Program-made: the position numbers and the translations under genes
The notes under the pieces: model-generated
What the model was told of the DNA's origin: nothing
Database searches by the model: none
What the model saw: the letters and a program-made list of their open reading frames with translations, nothing else
Shown: piece by piece, positions 33,397 to 42,892 of the stretch
How positions within the stretch are numbered: the stretch's first letter is position 1
Layout: each line of letters starts with the position of its first letter
Source of the DNA: Paenibacillus sp. PL2-23
GTDB taxonomy: Bacteria > Bacillota > Bacilli > Paenibacillales > Paenibacillaceae
Direction of reading: 5' to 3'
Length of the DNA: 64,000 nucleotides
Assembly: GCF_040834005.1 (NCBI RefSeq)
Contig: NZ_CP162129.1
Span: 1,655,501-1,719,500, forward strand

Positions 33397-33648
33397 TCAC
33401 CCACTCTCCCATTGCTGGAGATCAACCTCCATAGAACGATCGCAGACCCCGCAATAAAAGACGTGGCAGCAAACCGCTTCTAAAGAAATAGACAACGCTG
33501 CGCTGGCCGGCGATTGGCTGGTAAGCGGCTCGTAAGGCTCGTAAGGTCCCGTCCAATCGGATGAACGTCCATAATCCATCAGCTCGCCGCCGCAGGCTGA
33601 GCAGAGCTGTTGATAGGAGGCAAGGCCGTTGCATAACGGACAAAGCAT
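33397..33648 (-). CDS. Small zinc-ribbon-like protein
   Basis: An 83-residue protein with two cysteine pairs near the N-terminus (CPLC...CSAC) and a second set near the C-terminus (CC...CGVC), the pattern of a small double zinc ribbon. A proline- and tyrosine-rich linker separates them. The start is the ATG at 33648, eight bases after GGGAGGG. No family recognised. It lies between sda (convergent) and the ferredoxin reductase gene (same strand, 82 bases upstream). Confidence 0.75.
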   Translation of the reverse strand: MLCPLCNGLASYQQLCSACGGELMDYGRSSDWTGPYEPYEPLTSQSPASAALSISLEAVCCHVFYCGVCDRSMEVDLQQWESG

Positions 33649-33730
33649 AAGGGTAACCCTCCCTGGATTCAAGTGATGGAGATCGTGTGAACCAAGGTTA
33701 GGTTACCCTTATTGCCCGCTGGGCATGCGA

Positions 33731-34732
33731 TTAGAGCTTCAAATTGCTGCTGTGTCCAGGCGACAGCTTGGCAGTGGGATCAATGTACACCTTGGCGTTG
33801 TTGACGGCCGTGGGCGCTTCCCCGAAGCCGACAGCGATCAGCTTGAGCTTGCCGGGATATGTCGTAATGTCTCCGGCGGCGAATATGCCCGGTATATTCG
33901 TCTCCATTCTTGTATCGACGACAATGGAGCCGCCTTGAATGTGAATACCCCAATCCGCTATAGGGCCAAGCGAGGAGACAAAGCCGAAATTGACGATGAC
34001 GGCATCCACCTCAAGCAGAGTCTCTTCCTTTGTTTTGACATCAGTCAAGGTGACCTTGGCAATGTCGGAATCCCCGTGCAGGGCCGTGATTTCGGCTGGA
34101 GTTATAACCTTGACGCTAGAATTCATCAGATTCTGGACGCTGTGCTCATGTGCTCTGAATTTATCACGCCGATGAATGAGCGTGACGCTCTTCGCAATGG
34201 GCTCCAGCATAAGCGACCAATCCACCGCGGAATCGCCGCCCCCGCTGATCAGTACGTTCTGATCCTTGAATCGCTGCAAATCCCCGACAAAATAATGCAG
34301 ATTGCGGCCTTCGAATCGCGAGGCTTCGGCAAGCTCCAGACGACGGGGCTCGAACGCTCCTACCCCTGCAGTAATAATAACGGCTTTGGCGAAGTGTGCA
34401 CCTTTGTCCGTTACGACCTCGAACAGCCTTTCATCCCGCTTGATGACATGAACAACCTTCTCCTCCAGGCAAACCTGGGGTTGAAATAAGCTGATCTGCT
34501 CCTTCAGCCGATCCACGAGCTCCTGCGCCGTTACCTTAGGGAAGCCAGCAACATCATAGATGTATTTCTCAGGGTAGAGCGCCGCGAGCTGACCGCCCAG
34601 CGCCGGCATGCTTTCAATAATTTTGACGGACGCCTGGCGCATGCCGCCATAGAACGCCGCGAACATGCCTGCGGGTCCGCCTCCTATAATAGCAAGATCG
34701 ACCATCTCGTTAGAACCTTGCGCGTTTGTCAC
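33731..34732 (-). CDS. Ferredoxin/flavodoxin-NADP reductase (YumC type)
   Basis: A 333-residue thioredoxin-reductase-like flavoprotein without the redox CxxC. FAD binding is GGGPAG; the NADP-binding site is GGGDSAVDW followed by '[12 protein letters not shown]', whose arginines favour NADPH; the C-terminus is '[27 protein letters not shown]'. It closely follows Bacillus YumC, which reduces ferredoxin or flavodoxin with NADPH. The start is probably the GTG at 34732, eight bases after GGGAGG; a TTG at 34735 and a GTG at 34741 are possible. It is divergent from ndh across a 421-base gap. Confidence 0.9.
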   Translation of the reverse strand: MTNAQGSNEMVDLAIIGGGPAGMFAAFYGGMRQASVKIIESMPALGGQLAALYPEKYIYDVAGFPKVTAQELVDRLKEQISLFQPQVCLEEKVVHVIKRDERLFEVVTDKGAHFAKAVIITAGVGAFEPRRLELAEASRFEGRNLHYFVGDLQRFKDQNVLISGGGDSAVDWSLMLEPIAKSVTLIHRRDKFRAHEHSVQNLMNSSVKVITPAEITALHGDSDIAKVTLTDVKTKEETLLEVDAVIVNFGFVSSLGPIADWGIHIQGGSIVVDTRMETNIPGIFAAGDITTYPGKLKLIAVGFGEAPTAVNNAKVYIDPTAKLSPGHSSNLKL

Positions 34733-34843
34733 CAAGTGCACCTCCCGCGTGTAGTGGTTACGATATTCATTATAAGCTTAGGAATCCGTGGATGGAAATA
34801 TTCGAATTGTGCAGGACTCTAAAGTTTTTCGTATAAAATACTC

Positions 34844-34872
34844 TTGAACTTTTCATAAAAAGTCTGTAATAT
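34844..34872 (+). promoter_or_regulatory. Candidate sigma-A promoter far upstream of ndh
   Basis: TTGAAC (34844-34849), 17 bases, TAATAT (34867-34872). If used for ndh it would give a leader of about 275 bases that includes the Rex site. Nothing else recognisable lies in this AT-rich gap apart from a short open frame at 34871-35092 that I consider accidental. Confidence 0.45.
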
Positions 34873-35017
34873 GTCTGATGTATATGATAGATTGGAGCAT
34901 TTGAGAGAAGCTGACGAGCCTTGTCGATTTGTCTCAGAATGCGGCTTTCTTGCATATTGTGATAATAATACTTATTCAAGAGCAGACTCTATAGTAATCA
35001 TTATTTTATGGTTCGGT

Positions 35018-35035
35018 TTGTGTAATTTTTCACAA
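35018..35035. promoter_or_regulatory. Rex operator upstream of ndh
   Basis: TTGTGTAATTTTTCACAA differs at one base from the Rex consensus TTGTGAA-N4-TTCACAA. Rex senses the NADH/NAD+ ratio and represses ndh in Bacillus subtilis. The site is 119 bases before the ndh start. Confidence 0.85.
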
Positions 35036-35153
35036 GCTGTCGAGACGCTCGCAACAAGCCGTTTATTATTGTTTGTTAAGCGAACCCGCTGACCGCGGGC
35101 ATATTCATATCGCCAAATCAAAAAGAAAAAATAGGAATGGATGGGATTCAACG

Positions 35154-36347
35154 ATGAGCAACATACCCAAAATTGTGATCCTCGGCGCTGGCTACGGCGG
35201 CGTGCTGACGGCGCTTCGACTGCAGAAGGAATTGAACTACAACGAAGCGGACGTTACGCTGGTGAACAAGCATGACTACCACTATATTACGACGCATCTG
35301 CACATGCCTGCTGCAGGCACAGACAATCCGGAGAACGCTCGCGTCAGCATCTCCAAGCTGATCGACGAATTCAAGATTGACTTCGTGAAGTCGACGGTTG
35401 TTCAAATCCGCCCGCAAGACAAGAAGGTCATTCTTGAGGACGGAACGCTGTCTTACGATTACCTGGTTATCGGCCTTGGCGGCGAGCCTGAGACATTCGG
35501 CATTCCTGGTCTTGCGGAGAACGCGATGAACATCCGCAGCATCAACTCCGTTCGCCTGATCCGCGAGCATATCGAATACCAATTCGCTCGCTTCAAGCGC
35601 GAGCCGCATCGTACCGACTACCTGACGTTTATCGTAGGCGGAGCGGGCTTCACGGGCATCGAGTTCGTAGGCGAGCTGTCCGATCGTATTCCTGAGCTGT
35701 GCAAGCAATTCGACGTAGATCCTGCCCTCGTGAAAATCTACAACATCGAAGCGGCTCCAACCGCGCTTCCTGGCTTCGATCCGGAGCTTGTGGAATATGG
35801 TATGGATGTGCTCACCAAAAAAGGCGTAACGTTCCGCATCGGAACGGCCATCAAAGAATGTACGCCTGACGGCGTTGTTGTAGGCGAAGGCGAAGAGATT
35901 AAGTCGCAGACGGTTATCTGGACCGGCGGTATCCGCGGCAACCGTCTCATTGAGGAAGCCGGCTTCGAGACCATGCGCGGACGCGTGAAGGTTGACGAGT
36001 TCCTGCGCTGCCCTGGCAGCGAGAACATCTACATCGTTGGCGACAACTCCCTGATGTTCAACGAGGAAGGCCGTCCTTATCCGCCGACAGCGCAGATTGC
36101 GATGCAGCAAGGTGTTGTGTGCGCGCATAACCTGGTCGCTTCCATCCGCAACCAGCCGCTTAAGACGTTTGTGTTCTCCAACAAAGGAACGGTTGCGTCC
36201 TTGGGCAAAGGCGAAGCAATCGGTATCGCGTTCGGCAAAAAATACAAGGGCCGCGTAGCCGCTTGGCTCAAAAAGATGATCGACATTCGTTACCTGTTTA
36301 TTATCGGCGGTATTCCGCTTGTGCTGCGCAAAGGTAAATTCCTGTAA
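35154..36347 (+). CDS. ndh: Type II NADH dehydrogenase
   Basis: A 397-residue non-proton-pumping NADH:menaquinone oxidoreductase. The FAD-binding motif is GAGYGG, the NADH-binding motif is GGAGFTG, and the FAD/quinone segment is 'NIYIVGDNSLMF...PPTAQIAMQQG'. The C-terminal amphipathic/hydrophobic end ('MIDIRYLFIIGGIPLVLRKGKFL'-type) anchors it to the membrane. The start is the ATG at 35154. A Rex site upstream predicts induction when NADH accumulates. It overlaps the next small gene by one base. Confidence 0.93.
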   Translation: MSNIPKIVILGAGYGGVLTALRLQKELNYNEADVTLVNKHDYHYITTHLHMPAAGTDNPENARVSISKLIDEFKIDFVKSTVVQIRPQDKKVILEDGTLSYDYLVIGLGGEPETFGIPGLAENAMNIRSINSVRLIREHIEYQFARFKREPHRTDYLTFIVGGAGFTGIEFVGELSDRIPELCKQFDVDPALVKIYNIEAAPTALPGFDPELVEYGMDVLTKKGVTFRIGTAIKECTPDGVVVGEGEEIKSQTVIWTGGIRGNRLIEEAGFETMRGRVKVDEFLRCPGSENIYIVGDNSLMFNEEGRPYPPTAQIAMQQGVVCAHNLVASIRNQPLKTFVFSNKGTVASLGKGEAIGIAFGKKYKGRVAAWLKKMIDIRYLFIIGGIPLVLRKGKFL

Positions 36348-36613
36348 TGAGACACTGCAGCGTTCAAGTCCGCGGCTTGTTGACCCGAGACGAGCTTGAT
36401 CGTTACAACGCCTTGATCGAGGTTGGTTCATACCTGGAATCGCAGATGCGTCACGATCTGGCTTATCCCGTGCAGAAGGAAATCGATCTTCTGATCCAGC
36501 CAGCCATCGAGAGGCTGAAGGATAAGGGAAGAGCGAGAGACAAGGCGACCCAAGAATATTTGGAAGCGAAAGCGCAGGCTGCTGCAGAGCTGGACGAGGA
36601 AGACGAACGATAA
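36347..36613 (+). CDS. Small charged protein coupled to ndh
   Basis: An 88-residue, highly charged helical protein ('RDELDRYNALIEVGSYLESQMRHDLAYPVQKEIDLLIQPAIERLKDKG') with an acidic C-terminus. Its ATG shares one base with the ndh stop (TAATG), implying translational coupling and a role linked to Ndh. I recognise no family. No signal peptide or membrane segment is seen. Confidence 0.75.
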   Translation: MRHCSVQVRGLLTRDELDRYNALIEVGSYLESQMRHDLAYPVQKEIDLLIQPAIERLKDKGRARDKATQEYLEAKAQAAAELDEEDER

Positions 36614-36630
36614 CCCTATATGATTCCATA

Positions 36631-36678
36631 AAAGAGCCGCCCTTCAGACAGATTCAACGTCTGGAGGGCGGCTCTTAT
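36631..36678. terminator. Bidirectional terminator between ndh operon and hemQ
   Basis: AAGAGCCGCCCTTCAGAC pairs with GTCTGGAGGGCGGCTCTT with one mismatch, between convergent genes. Confidence 0.88.
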
Positions 36679-36682
36679 TGGG

Positions 36683-37429
36683 TTATACGGAGAGCAGGGT
36701 ATGGAATTTGTCCGCGTCAAGGAAATTGCCGACGTAGAAGTCGCCGAAGTCTCCGAAGCGGGCGCTGACTTCATCGAATCGCATCTCATATACGAGCTTC
36801 TTGAACTGAAGCGCGTCCTCAGCGAACAGCGTGACGCCCCATTCCCAGTTGTCGAAGCCGACGGAGCCGGTAATAATCTGCTTCACCTTGCCGGCGTATT
36901 GGCGGCCGATCATGCCGTGGCTGCGCATCATCGCTTTGCGCTCGTCCATGCTCAGCATATACCAATTGTCCGTTCCGGAGCGGCGCTTGTTCATGGGATA
37001 GAAGCAAATATGCTTCCACTTCGGCAGAATAGGCTTCAGCCTCGCGACGACCTCCGGGTTCTGCATGGGATCGCTGCCAGGCTGGGCCATATAGTTGCTG
37101 AGCTCAACAATGCTGACATAGGAATGCACGGGATATGTAAAGCTTGCAAAGGTCGTTTTGTTAAAGGCAGTTTCGATTTCATTCAGCTCTTCCAGGGTCT
37201 CGCGCAGGTGCATAAATACGAAGTCTGCCTTCTGGCCCACAATGGAATATACAGCCGTGCTGCCTTCCTTGCGTTCCTCGACATCATGCCATTGCTTCAA
37301 GAAGGCGGTTAGCTCGTCCAGAGCGCGTTGACGCTCGCTCTCGTCGGCAAGTCGCCATGCCGTCCAGTCGATGCTGCGGAAATCATGGAGGGAATACCAG
37401 CCCTCCAGCGTTTGTGCGGCTTCACTCAT
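36683..37429 (-). CDS. hemQ: Coproheme decarboxylase HemQ
   Basis: A 248-residue chlorite-dismutase-family protein that converts Fe-coproporphyrin III to heme b in the Gram-positive heme pathway, using peroxide. Y144 in 'FYPMNKRR' matches the catalytic tyrosine and H171 in 'RSHG' the proximal heme ligand. '[17 protein letters not shown]' is a strong family signature. It lacks the distal arginine environment of true chlorite dismutases. The start is the ATG at 37429 after AAAGGAG; the longer frame upstream is unlikely. Its heme product feeds CtaA and SdhC encoded in this window. Confidence 0.95.
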   Translation of the reverse strand: MSEAAQTLEGWYSLHDFRSIDWTAWRLADESERQRALDELTAFLKQWHDVEERKEGSTAVYSIVGQKADFVFMHLRETLEELNEIETAFNKTTFASFTYPVHSYVSIVELSNYMAQPGSDPMQNPEVVARLKPILPKWKHICFYPMNKRRSGTDNWYMLSMDERKAMMRSHGMIGRQYAGKVKQIITGSVGFDNWEWGVTLFAEDALQFKKLVYEMRFDEVSARFGDFGDFYVGNFLDADKFHTLLSV

Positions 37430-37637
37430 GATTGATATTGCTCCTTTCGGTTTGACGAATTGGCGGAGATTATAGGCTTGTCGCTGCAATTAAGCTCCTA
37501 TTATTGTAGCTAAAGGCCGGGCATTGAGCAAATGTCGGACTTGTGACAAATCACCTATGCTGATTGACTTCAATTGTCGCTTTCATTAAACTAAAAATGT
37601 ACAGCGGACGCGCTTTAAGCTTGAGAGGAGTATGGAA

Positions 37638-37949
37638 ATGCCGGATTTAGTTGTATATATCATCCAGACATGCGTAGCGACAGTGCTGTTCTTCGTCATG
37701 ATGTTCGGGATTGGCTTTATATTGAACATGCTGCTGAAGACGACCTGGTTTCCGATGGTGCTGTTCTTTATCGTCTTAATTGGCCTTGCCATCTGGTCGC
37801 CATGGGATGACGCTTCCAGGCCTACGCTTGATAATATCGGCGATTACACGATTATTTATTATATCCCTATTATTGGCGCGATGATCGGCGCTTACGTTAG
37901 CGGCTGGGCGATTCGCGCGCTGCGCAAGGGCGGCTACAAGATGTTCTAG
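37638..37949 (+). CDS. YuiB-like membrane protein
   Basis: A 103-residue protein with three membrane helices ('IIQTCVATVLFFVMMFGIGFILNML', 'MVLFFIVLIGLAIW', 'IIYYIPIIGAMIGAYVSGWAIRAL') and a basic 'LRKGGYKMF' end, resembling Bacillus YuiB. Two ATGs exist; 37638 is seven bases after GAGGAG and is preferred to 37632. No function is established. A terminator follows. Confidence 0.75.
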   Translation: MPDLVVYIIQTCVATVLFFVMMFGIGFILNMLLKTTWFPMVLFFIVLIGLAIWSPWDDASRPTLDNIGDYTIIYYIPIIGAMIGAYVSGWAIRALRKGGYKMF

Positions 37950-37969
37950 GTCATACATAGAACGAGCAG

Positions 37970-37993
37970 AAATCCCTCTAACGGGGGATTTTT
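37970..37993 (+). terminator. Rho-independent terminator
   Basis: AAATCCC pairs with GGGGATTT with a short loop and a run of T, 20 bases after the yuiB-like stop. Confidence 0.75.
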
Positions 37994-38070
37994 CTATTTG
38001 TCGGGATAACCATTCTTGTGCCGAATTGTGCTAGAATGATAGAAAGACAGCTAAGGATGGAGTCGGTGCG

Positions 38071-39609
38071 ATGCGCATCAATCATATTATGCAGTTCACA
38101 GAGCATCACCGTTATTACATATTCCGTGATTTTTCACTCAGCAGCCTGGACTATAAGATGCTTTCGCTCATCTATCAGCCTATGATAGGCGCGTTCGCCA
38201 TTTCCTTATATCAGCAGCTGTATCACGGTATAGCAGAGGACAAGGCTGGTTATTCCGGTCTGGAGCCTCATCGCAAGCTTTTTCTTGGACTTGGTCTTGA
38301 GATGAATGAGAAAAGCCGCCGTTTTGTAGTGGAGCAGACCTCCAAGCTGGAGGCTGTGGGCTTGCTGGCTTCCTCGCGACTCGGGGGTCCTGATCATCCC
38401 GATGTCATCTATGAATATGAGCTGTCGCAGCCGCTGTCGCCTTCGGAGTTTTTCCGTAATATGCATCTGGCGATGCTGCTGCGGGATAAGATAGGCAAAT
38501 ACGCGGTGATCGCGCTCAGAGAGTCCTTCGGAGCCAACGAGCCTGACGAGCTGGCGGACGCCAGGCTGGAGAAAGAGAATATATCGGTGCCGTTCTATGA
38601 GCTGTTCAAGCTTAATATGCAATCCTTTGATTCGGAGCTTGAGCAGGCTTTGATGGAGGTTGCGCCGTCCAGGCAGTCGGCTGCTAAGCCGGAGCCTGCG
38701 TCTGCGGGCATCTCCTATGGGGAGCTTATTCTCCGATTTCCGCGGGGCTCGGCCAATCGGCCCCACGTCGAGAAGCTGCGTCACGATATGGAAAGCATGG
38801 CCCAAATCAACTATGTCGCGTACAAATATCATTTATCCGCCGCAAGCGTCTGCCGTCTGTTGGATGAAGACGGCGTATTCGCGTCCACTGGCGAATTGAA
38901 TATGGATGAGCTTCAGCTGCGGGCTAATGGCTTGTACAGGCAGGACAAGAAGCGGGATGGCGAGCGGCAGCGCACTCTGGCTCAGACAGCCGTTCGGCAG
39001 AATGAAGCTTCCCTTTCCCTGCAGGAGGATGATCCCAGCGAGGAGTTCGAGGTAAGGGAGCAGGATTACCTGCCTGTGCCAGCTGCTCTTACGGGGCGCT
39101 GCGACATTCAGCAATACAATATGCTGATGCGCAACGAGCCCCATACACGCTTCCTGAAGCGATTTTTCCCTGGAGCGGTGCCGGATTGGCTGGATAATCT
39201 GTTCGAGAGAATCGATTTGAATTACCGTCTGGAGGGTCCGGTTATTAACGTGCTTGTCCATTATGTGCTGGGGGGGACGGATTCCGCACGCGTAACTCGC
39301 AGCTTTATAGATACTGTAGCCTCGAATATGCTGATGAAGGGCGTCAATACATTCGAGAAGGCGGTTCAATACGTGCGGGAGCAAGCCGCTGTGGAGCAGG
39401 CGAAGGAACGCCGCAGGGACGCAGGGCAGCCGGGCGGAGCGTCTGGCTATACCGGTAGGTCCGGCGGACGGACGGGGACTGGACAGCGGGGCGCAGCGCG
39501 CAAGCCATCCATACCCATTGTGCAAGAGGATCAGGGGACGGGAGCGGTATCGGCTGACGAGCTTGAGGAGCTCCGCAGGCTGGCAAGAAAGCTGGATGGC
39601 AAATCGTAG
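38071..39609 (+). CDS. dnaB: Replication initiation and membrane attachment protein DnaB
   Basis: A 512-residue Firmicute DnaB, a primosome protein that with DnaD and DnaI loads the replicative helicase at oriC and at restart forks; it is not the helicase. The N-terminal winged-helix domain ('FSLSSLDYKMLSLIYQPMIGAFAISLYQQLY') is typical. A DnaB/DnaD C-terminal domain lies around residues 370-450 ('RIDLNYRLEGPVINVLVHYVL'), followed by a basic, glycine-rich disordered tail. The start is an ATG behind GGATGGAG. It sits 18 bases before dnaI, the usual order. Confidence 0.93.
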   Translation: MRINHIMQFTEHHRYYIFRDFSLSSLDYKMLSLIYQPMIGAFAISLYQQLYHGIAEDKAGYSGLEPHRKLFLGLGLEMNEKSRRFVVEQTSKLEAVGLLASSRLGGPDHPDVIYEYELSQPLSPSEFFRNMHLAMLLRDKIGKYAVIALRESFGANEPDELADARLEKENISVPFYELFKLNMQSFDSELEQALMEVAPSRQSAAKPEPASAGISYGELILRFPRGSANRPHVEKLRHDMESMAQINYVAYKYHLSAASVCRLLDEDGVFASTGELNMDELQLRANGLYRQDKKRDGERQRTLAQTAVRQNEASLSLQEDDPSEEFEVREQDYLPVPAALTGRCDIQQYNMLMRNEPHTRFLKRFFPGAVPDWLDNLFERIDLNYRLEGPVINVLVHYVLGGTDSARVTRSFIDTVASNMLMKGVNTFEKAVQYVREQAAVEQAKERRRDAGQPGGASGYTGRSGGRTGTGQRGAARKPSIPIVQEDQGTGAVSADELEELRRLARKLDGKS

Positions 39610-39627
39610 AAGCGGGAGGGAAGAGAC

Positions 39628-40587
39628 ATGGAATCGCTGGGCGAGCTTCTGAAGTCCTGGCCGGGGGGCCGGTCATGGTCAGAAAACGCGGACAATAAGC
39701 TGGCGGAGCTGATGAAGGATCCGCTTGTTGTCAAGTTTATGGATAAGCATCCGGAGGTGGACGAAGCCACCATCCGGCTTAATTTGAATCGCGTCTATCA
39801 ATATGTGAAGGAATATCGCAGCTGTTCGAACTGTCCAGGTCTCAGCGCCTGCCCGAACGACTACGAGGGGCATTATACGGTGTTGTCGGCTGAGACGGTT
39901 CATGGCCAGACTCAAATGTACGACCGCAAGGTATCCTGCAAAAAATATCTTGCAAGGCAGACGGAGGATGCCATCCGAAGCCGGATTAGAAGCTTCTATG
40001 TGGATGACGCCGCGCTGCGCAGAGTGTATTCGCCAGATGAGATGCTGACCAAGGATTTGGAGAGGGCCAAGGCTGTCGGGCAGGTGCTTCGTTATATCGA
40101 TCGCACCCGCGAGTCCGGTCTTGCCCAGCAAGGCTTGTATCTGGCCGGCCGGTTCGGCACAGGCAAGACGTTCCTGATGTGTTATTTGCTGCAGGAGCTG
40201 GCGAAGGCGGGGTTCTCGGGCGTTATCGTCTATATGCCGGATTTCGTAGAGGATTTGAAGGCGCTTATGCACGAGCCAGCGAAGCTGAAGGAAACGGTCG
40301 AGATGATGAAATCGACGGATCTGCTTATCTTCGACGATATTGGAGCGGAAAACTTGAATCCATGGGTGAGGGATCATGTGCTTGGCGCCATTCTGAACTA
40401 CAGGATGGAGCGCAAGCCGACCTTCTATACCTCTAATTATGATCTGGAGGCGCTGGAGAGGCATTTCAGCTTCACGAGCAAGGACGGGGATGAGCTGCAC
40501 AAGGGACAGCGTATTATGGACCGGATTCGGCCTTATGTCCAGACGGTTATGGTGACGGGTGAAAACAAACGAGGCGCTAAAGCATGA
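39628..40587 (+). CDS. dnaI: Primosomal helicase loader DnaI
   Basis: A 319-residue AAA+ loader that delivers the replicative helicase ring to DNA. The N-terminal helicase-interaction domain has a zinc-binding set (C66, C69, C75, H82 region, 'CSNCPGLSAC'). Walker A is GRFGTGKT at 174-181 and Walker B is 'LLIFDDIG'. A sensor arginine region lies in 'RIMDRIRP'. GGGAGGGAAGAG precedes the ATG. Confidence 0.94.
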   Translation: MESLGELLKSWPGGRSWSENADNKLAELMKDPLVVKFMDKHPEVDEATIRLNLNRVYQYVKEYRSCSNCPGLSACPNDYEGHYTVLSAETVHGQTQMYDRKVSCKKYLARQTEDAIRSRIRSFYVDDAALRRVYSPDEMLTKDLERAKAVGQVLRYIDRTRESGLAQQGLYLAGRFGTGKTFLMCYLLQELAKAGFSGVIVYMPDFVEDLKALMHEPAKLKETVEMMKSTDLLIFDDIGAENLNPWVRDHVLGAILNYRMERKPTFYTSNYDLEALERHFSFTSKDGDELHKGQRIMDRIRPYVQTVMVTGENKRGAKA

Positions 40588-40663
40588 GAAATCATCTATC
40601 GAGGCCTTTCAAAGATGAGCGACCGCGTTTAGATGTAGGATTTATCGCCAAATAGTTAAAAAA

Positions 40664-40704
40664 AAGCTCCGCTGCCAACCGGAATTCCGGGAGGCGCGGA
40701 GCTT
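40664..40704 (-). terminator. Terminator between dnaI and yqzM
   Basis: AAGCTCCGC pairs with GCGGAGCTT. The minus strand continues into eight T, so it terminates yqzM; it may also act on the dnaI side, where the T-run is weaker. Confidence 0.8.
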
Positions 40705-40717
40705 CTTGTTTCTCCTG

Positions 40718-40864
40718 TTAGGAGATAATGAATTTCACAATAACCGCAGCTGCGAATACAACGGTCATGAAAATCAACATGCCGCCGAAACCGAAAACAA
40801 CATCCATCAAGTCATGGCGAGGCTCTTCGTTATAATGCTCGCGCGGGTCTCTAACATTCTCCAT
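40718..40864 (-). CDS. yqzM: YqzM-family small membrane protein
   Basis: A 48-residue protein: a polar N-terminus ('MENVRDPREHYNEEPRHDLMD') followed by one membrane helix ('VVFGFGGMLIFMTVVFAAAVIVKFIIS'), the layout of the YqzM family of Bacilli. The start is the ATG at 40864 with AAGGAGG nine bases upstream. Function unknown. Confidence 0.8.
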   Translation of the reverse strand: MENVRDPREHYNEEPRHDLMDVVFGFGGMLIFMTVVFAAAVIVKFIIS

Positions 40865-41041
40865 CGGTTGACGTCCTCCTTCAAGGCTTGCAGGGCAACA
40901 ATTCGCCGTAAGCATACGCTCTATATTCTTTCAATAGTATACCCAAACTGACGAACAAATGTAAAGACATAGTAAGACAAATCCTGCCCTGAGTGTGCTA
41001 AAATGTGAGCAGGTCGGTATGGTACCGGAAGGAGGTCCCAA

Positions 41042-42892
41042 ATGGCGGAACAGACAGATAACGAACGGGCCGGCGAAGCCGAAGCGGCCAAGGATCGAAT
41101 TCGGAATAAGCTAGCCCTGCTGCCGGACAAGCCGGGCTGTTATATGATGAAGAACAGGGACGGCGTCATTATTTATGTAGGCAAAGCGAAGGTGCTCCGG
41201 AATCGGGTCCGTTCGTATTTTATAGGCAGCCATAACGGCAAGACGCAGAGGCTTGTCTCGGAAATTGTTGATTTTGAATTTATTGTGACTTCCAGCAATA
41301 TGGAGGCGCTCATCCTGGAGTGCAACCTGATCAAGCAGCATCATCCCCGATACAACGTGCTGCTCAAGGACGACAAAACCTTTCCTTATATTAAAATAAC
41401 CAATGAAAAGCATCCCAAGCTGGAGGTGACGCGACGGATCGTTAAGGATAAAGGCAAATATTTTGGCCCGTATCCCAACGCGTTCGCCGCTCAGCAGACC
41501 AAGAAGCTGCTGGATCGGCTGTATCCGCTTCGCAAATGCAACACGCTGCCGGACAAGGTGTGCTTGTACTACCATATGGGGCAATGCGTGGCGCCCTGCG
41601 AATTCGACGTGGAGCCATCCACCTATGACGGGATGATCTCCGAAATCTCGAAGTTTCTGAACGGCGGCGAGGATGTCGTGAAGGCGGAGCTGGAGCGCAA
41701 GATGCAAGCGGCCGCGGAGGCGCTGGAGTTCGAGCGGGCCAAGGAGTTCCGCGATCAGCTGATTGCGATCGACGCCGTTATGGAGAAGCAGAAAATTACG
41801 ATGACGGATGCGATGGACCGCGACATCTTCGGCTATGCGGTAGACAAGGGCTGGATGTGCGTGCAAATTCTATACATGCGGAAGGGCAAAATCATTGAGC
41901 GTCACGGTACGACGTTCCCTTATTACGGGGAGGAGTACGATGATTTTATGACGTTCGTCACCCAGTATTACAGCGATAATCCGGCGCTCCCCAAGCAGAT
42001 TCTGCTGCCTCATCCGCCCGTTCAGGACGATGAGCATGAGGAGGAGGTTATCGCTTCGCTGCACAGCTGGCTGAAGATCAAGGTGCTTATGCCGCAGCGC
42101 GGGCGCAAAAGCGAGGTTGTCAGCATGGCGCTGGACAACGCGCGTGTCATGCTGGAGGAAAAATTTCGTTTGATCGAGAGGGACGAGCAGCGCAGCGTCA
42201 AGGCGTCACAGTCGCTCGCGGAATGGCTGGGACTTGAAGCCGTGAAGCGCATCGAGGCGTTCGATAACTCCAATATCCAGGGCACTAACCCCGTCTCCGC
42301 GATGGTCGTTTTCACGGACGGCAAGCCGGACCGCAAGGAATATCGCAAGTACAAGGTGAAGACGGTAGAGGGACCGGATGATTATGAGACAATGCGGGAG
42401 GTTGTCCGGCGGCGTTATGAGCGAGTGCTGAAGGAGGGCTTAACGAGGCCGGATCTCATCATCGTAGACGGGGGCAAGGGACAAATCGCTGCGGCGATTG
42501 ACGTGCTGGAGAATGAGCTGGGGCTGTTCATTCCGGTATGCGGTCTCGTGAAGGATGCGAAGCATAAGACCGCCCAGCTGATGACGGGCGATCCGGCAGA
42601 GATTGTGCCGCTTCCGCGGGACAGCCAGGAGTTCTATCTGCTGCAGCGCATTCAGGAGGAGGTGCATCGCTTCGCGATTACGTTCCACCGCGAGCAAAGA
42701 GCGAAGTCCATGGTGGAGTCGAAGCTGGACAGCATTCCTGGAATCGGGGAGAAGCGGCGCAAGGCGCTGCTGAAGCACTTCGGCTCGCTCAAAAAAATAA
42801 GAGAGGCCTCCGTCGAAGACTTCAGGCCTCTCTCTATCGGCGACAAGCTTGCCGGTGAAATAATTGCAGCTCTCAGGGATGAGCCGACCTAA
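41042..42892 (+). CDS. uvrC: UvrABC excinuclease subunit C
   Basis: A 616-residue nucleotide excision repair nuclease. An N-terminal GIY-YIG domain ('[20 protein letters not shown]') makes the 3' incision. A UVR motif follows ('[22 protein letters not shown]'), then the RNase H-like domain for the 5' incision ('[20 protein letters not shown]', '[10 protein letters not shown]') and a C-terminal helix-hairpin-helix ('[21 protein letters not shown]'). The ribosome binding site AAGGAGGT is near ideal. Its stop codon overlaps that of the convergent CPBP gene by three bases. Confidence 0.96.
   Translation: MAEQTDNERAGEAEAAKDRIRNKLALLPDKPGCYMMKNRDGVIIYVGKAKVLRNRVRSYFIGSHNGKTQRLVSEIVDFEFIVTSSNMEALILECNLIKQHHPRYNVLLKDDKTFPYIKITNEKHPKLEVTRRIVKDKGKYFGPYPNAFAAQQTKKLLDRLYPLRKCNTLPDKVCLYYHMGQCVAPCEFDVEPSTYDGMISEISKFLNGGEDVVKAELERKMQAAAEALEFERAKEFRDQLIAIDAVMEKQKITMTDAMDRDIFGYAVDKGWMCVQILYMRKGKIIERHGTTFPYYGEEYDDFMTFVTQYYSDNPALPKQILLPHPPVQDDEHEEEVIASLHSWLKIKVLMPQRGRKSEVVSMALDNARVMLEEKFRLIERDEQRSVKASQSLAEWLGLEAVKRIEAFDNSNIQGTNPVSAMVVFTDGKPDRKEYRKYKVKTVEGPDDYETMREVVRRRYERVLKEGLTRPDLIIVDGGKGQIAAAIDVLENELGLFIPVCGLVKDAKHKTAQLMTGDPAEIVPLPRDSQEFYLLQRIQEEVHRFAITFHREQRAKSMVESKLDSIPGIGEKRRKALLKHFGSLKKIREASVEDFRPLSIGDKLAGEIIAALRDEPT

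Noticed and set aside
34871..35092. 73-codon frame upstream of ndh
   Set aside because: No ribosome binding site, overlaps the Rex operator, no family resemblance.
35148..36629. 493-codon open frame antisense to ndh
   Set aside because: Shadow of ndh and the coupled small gene; no family features.
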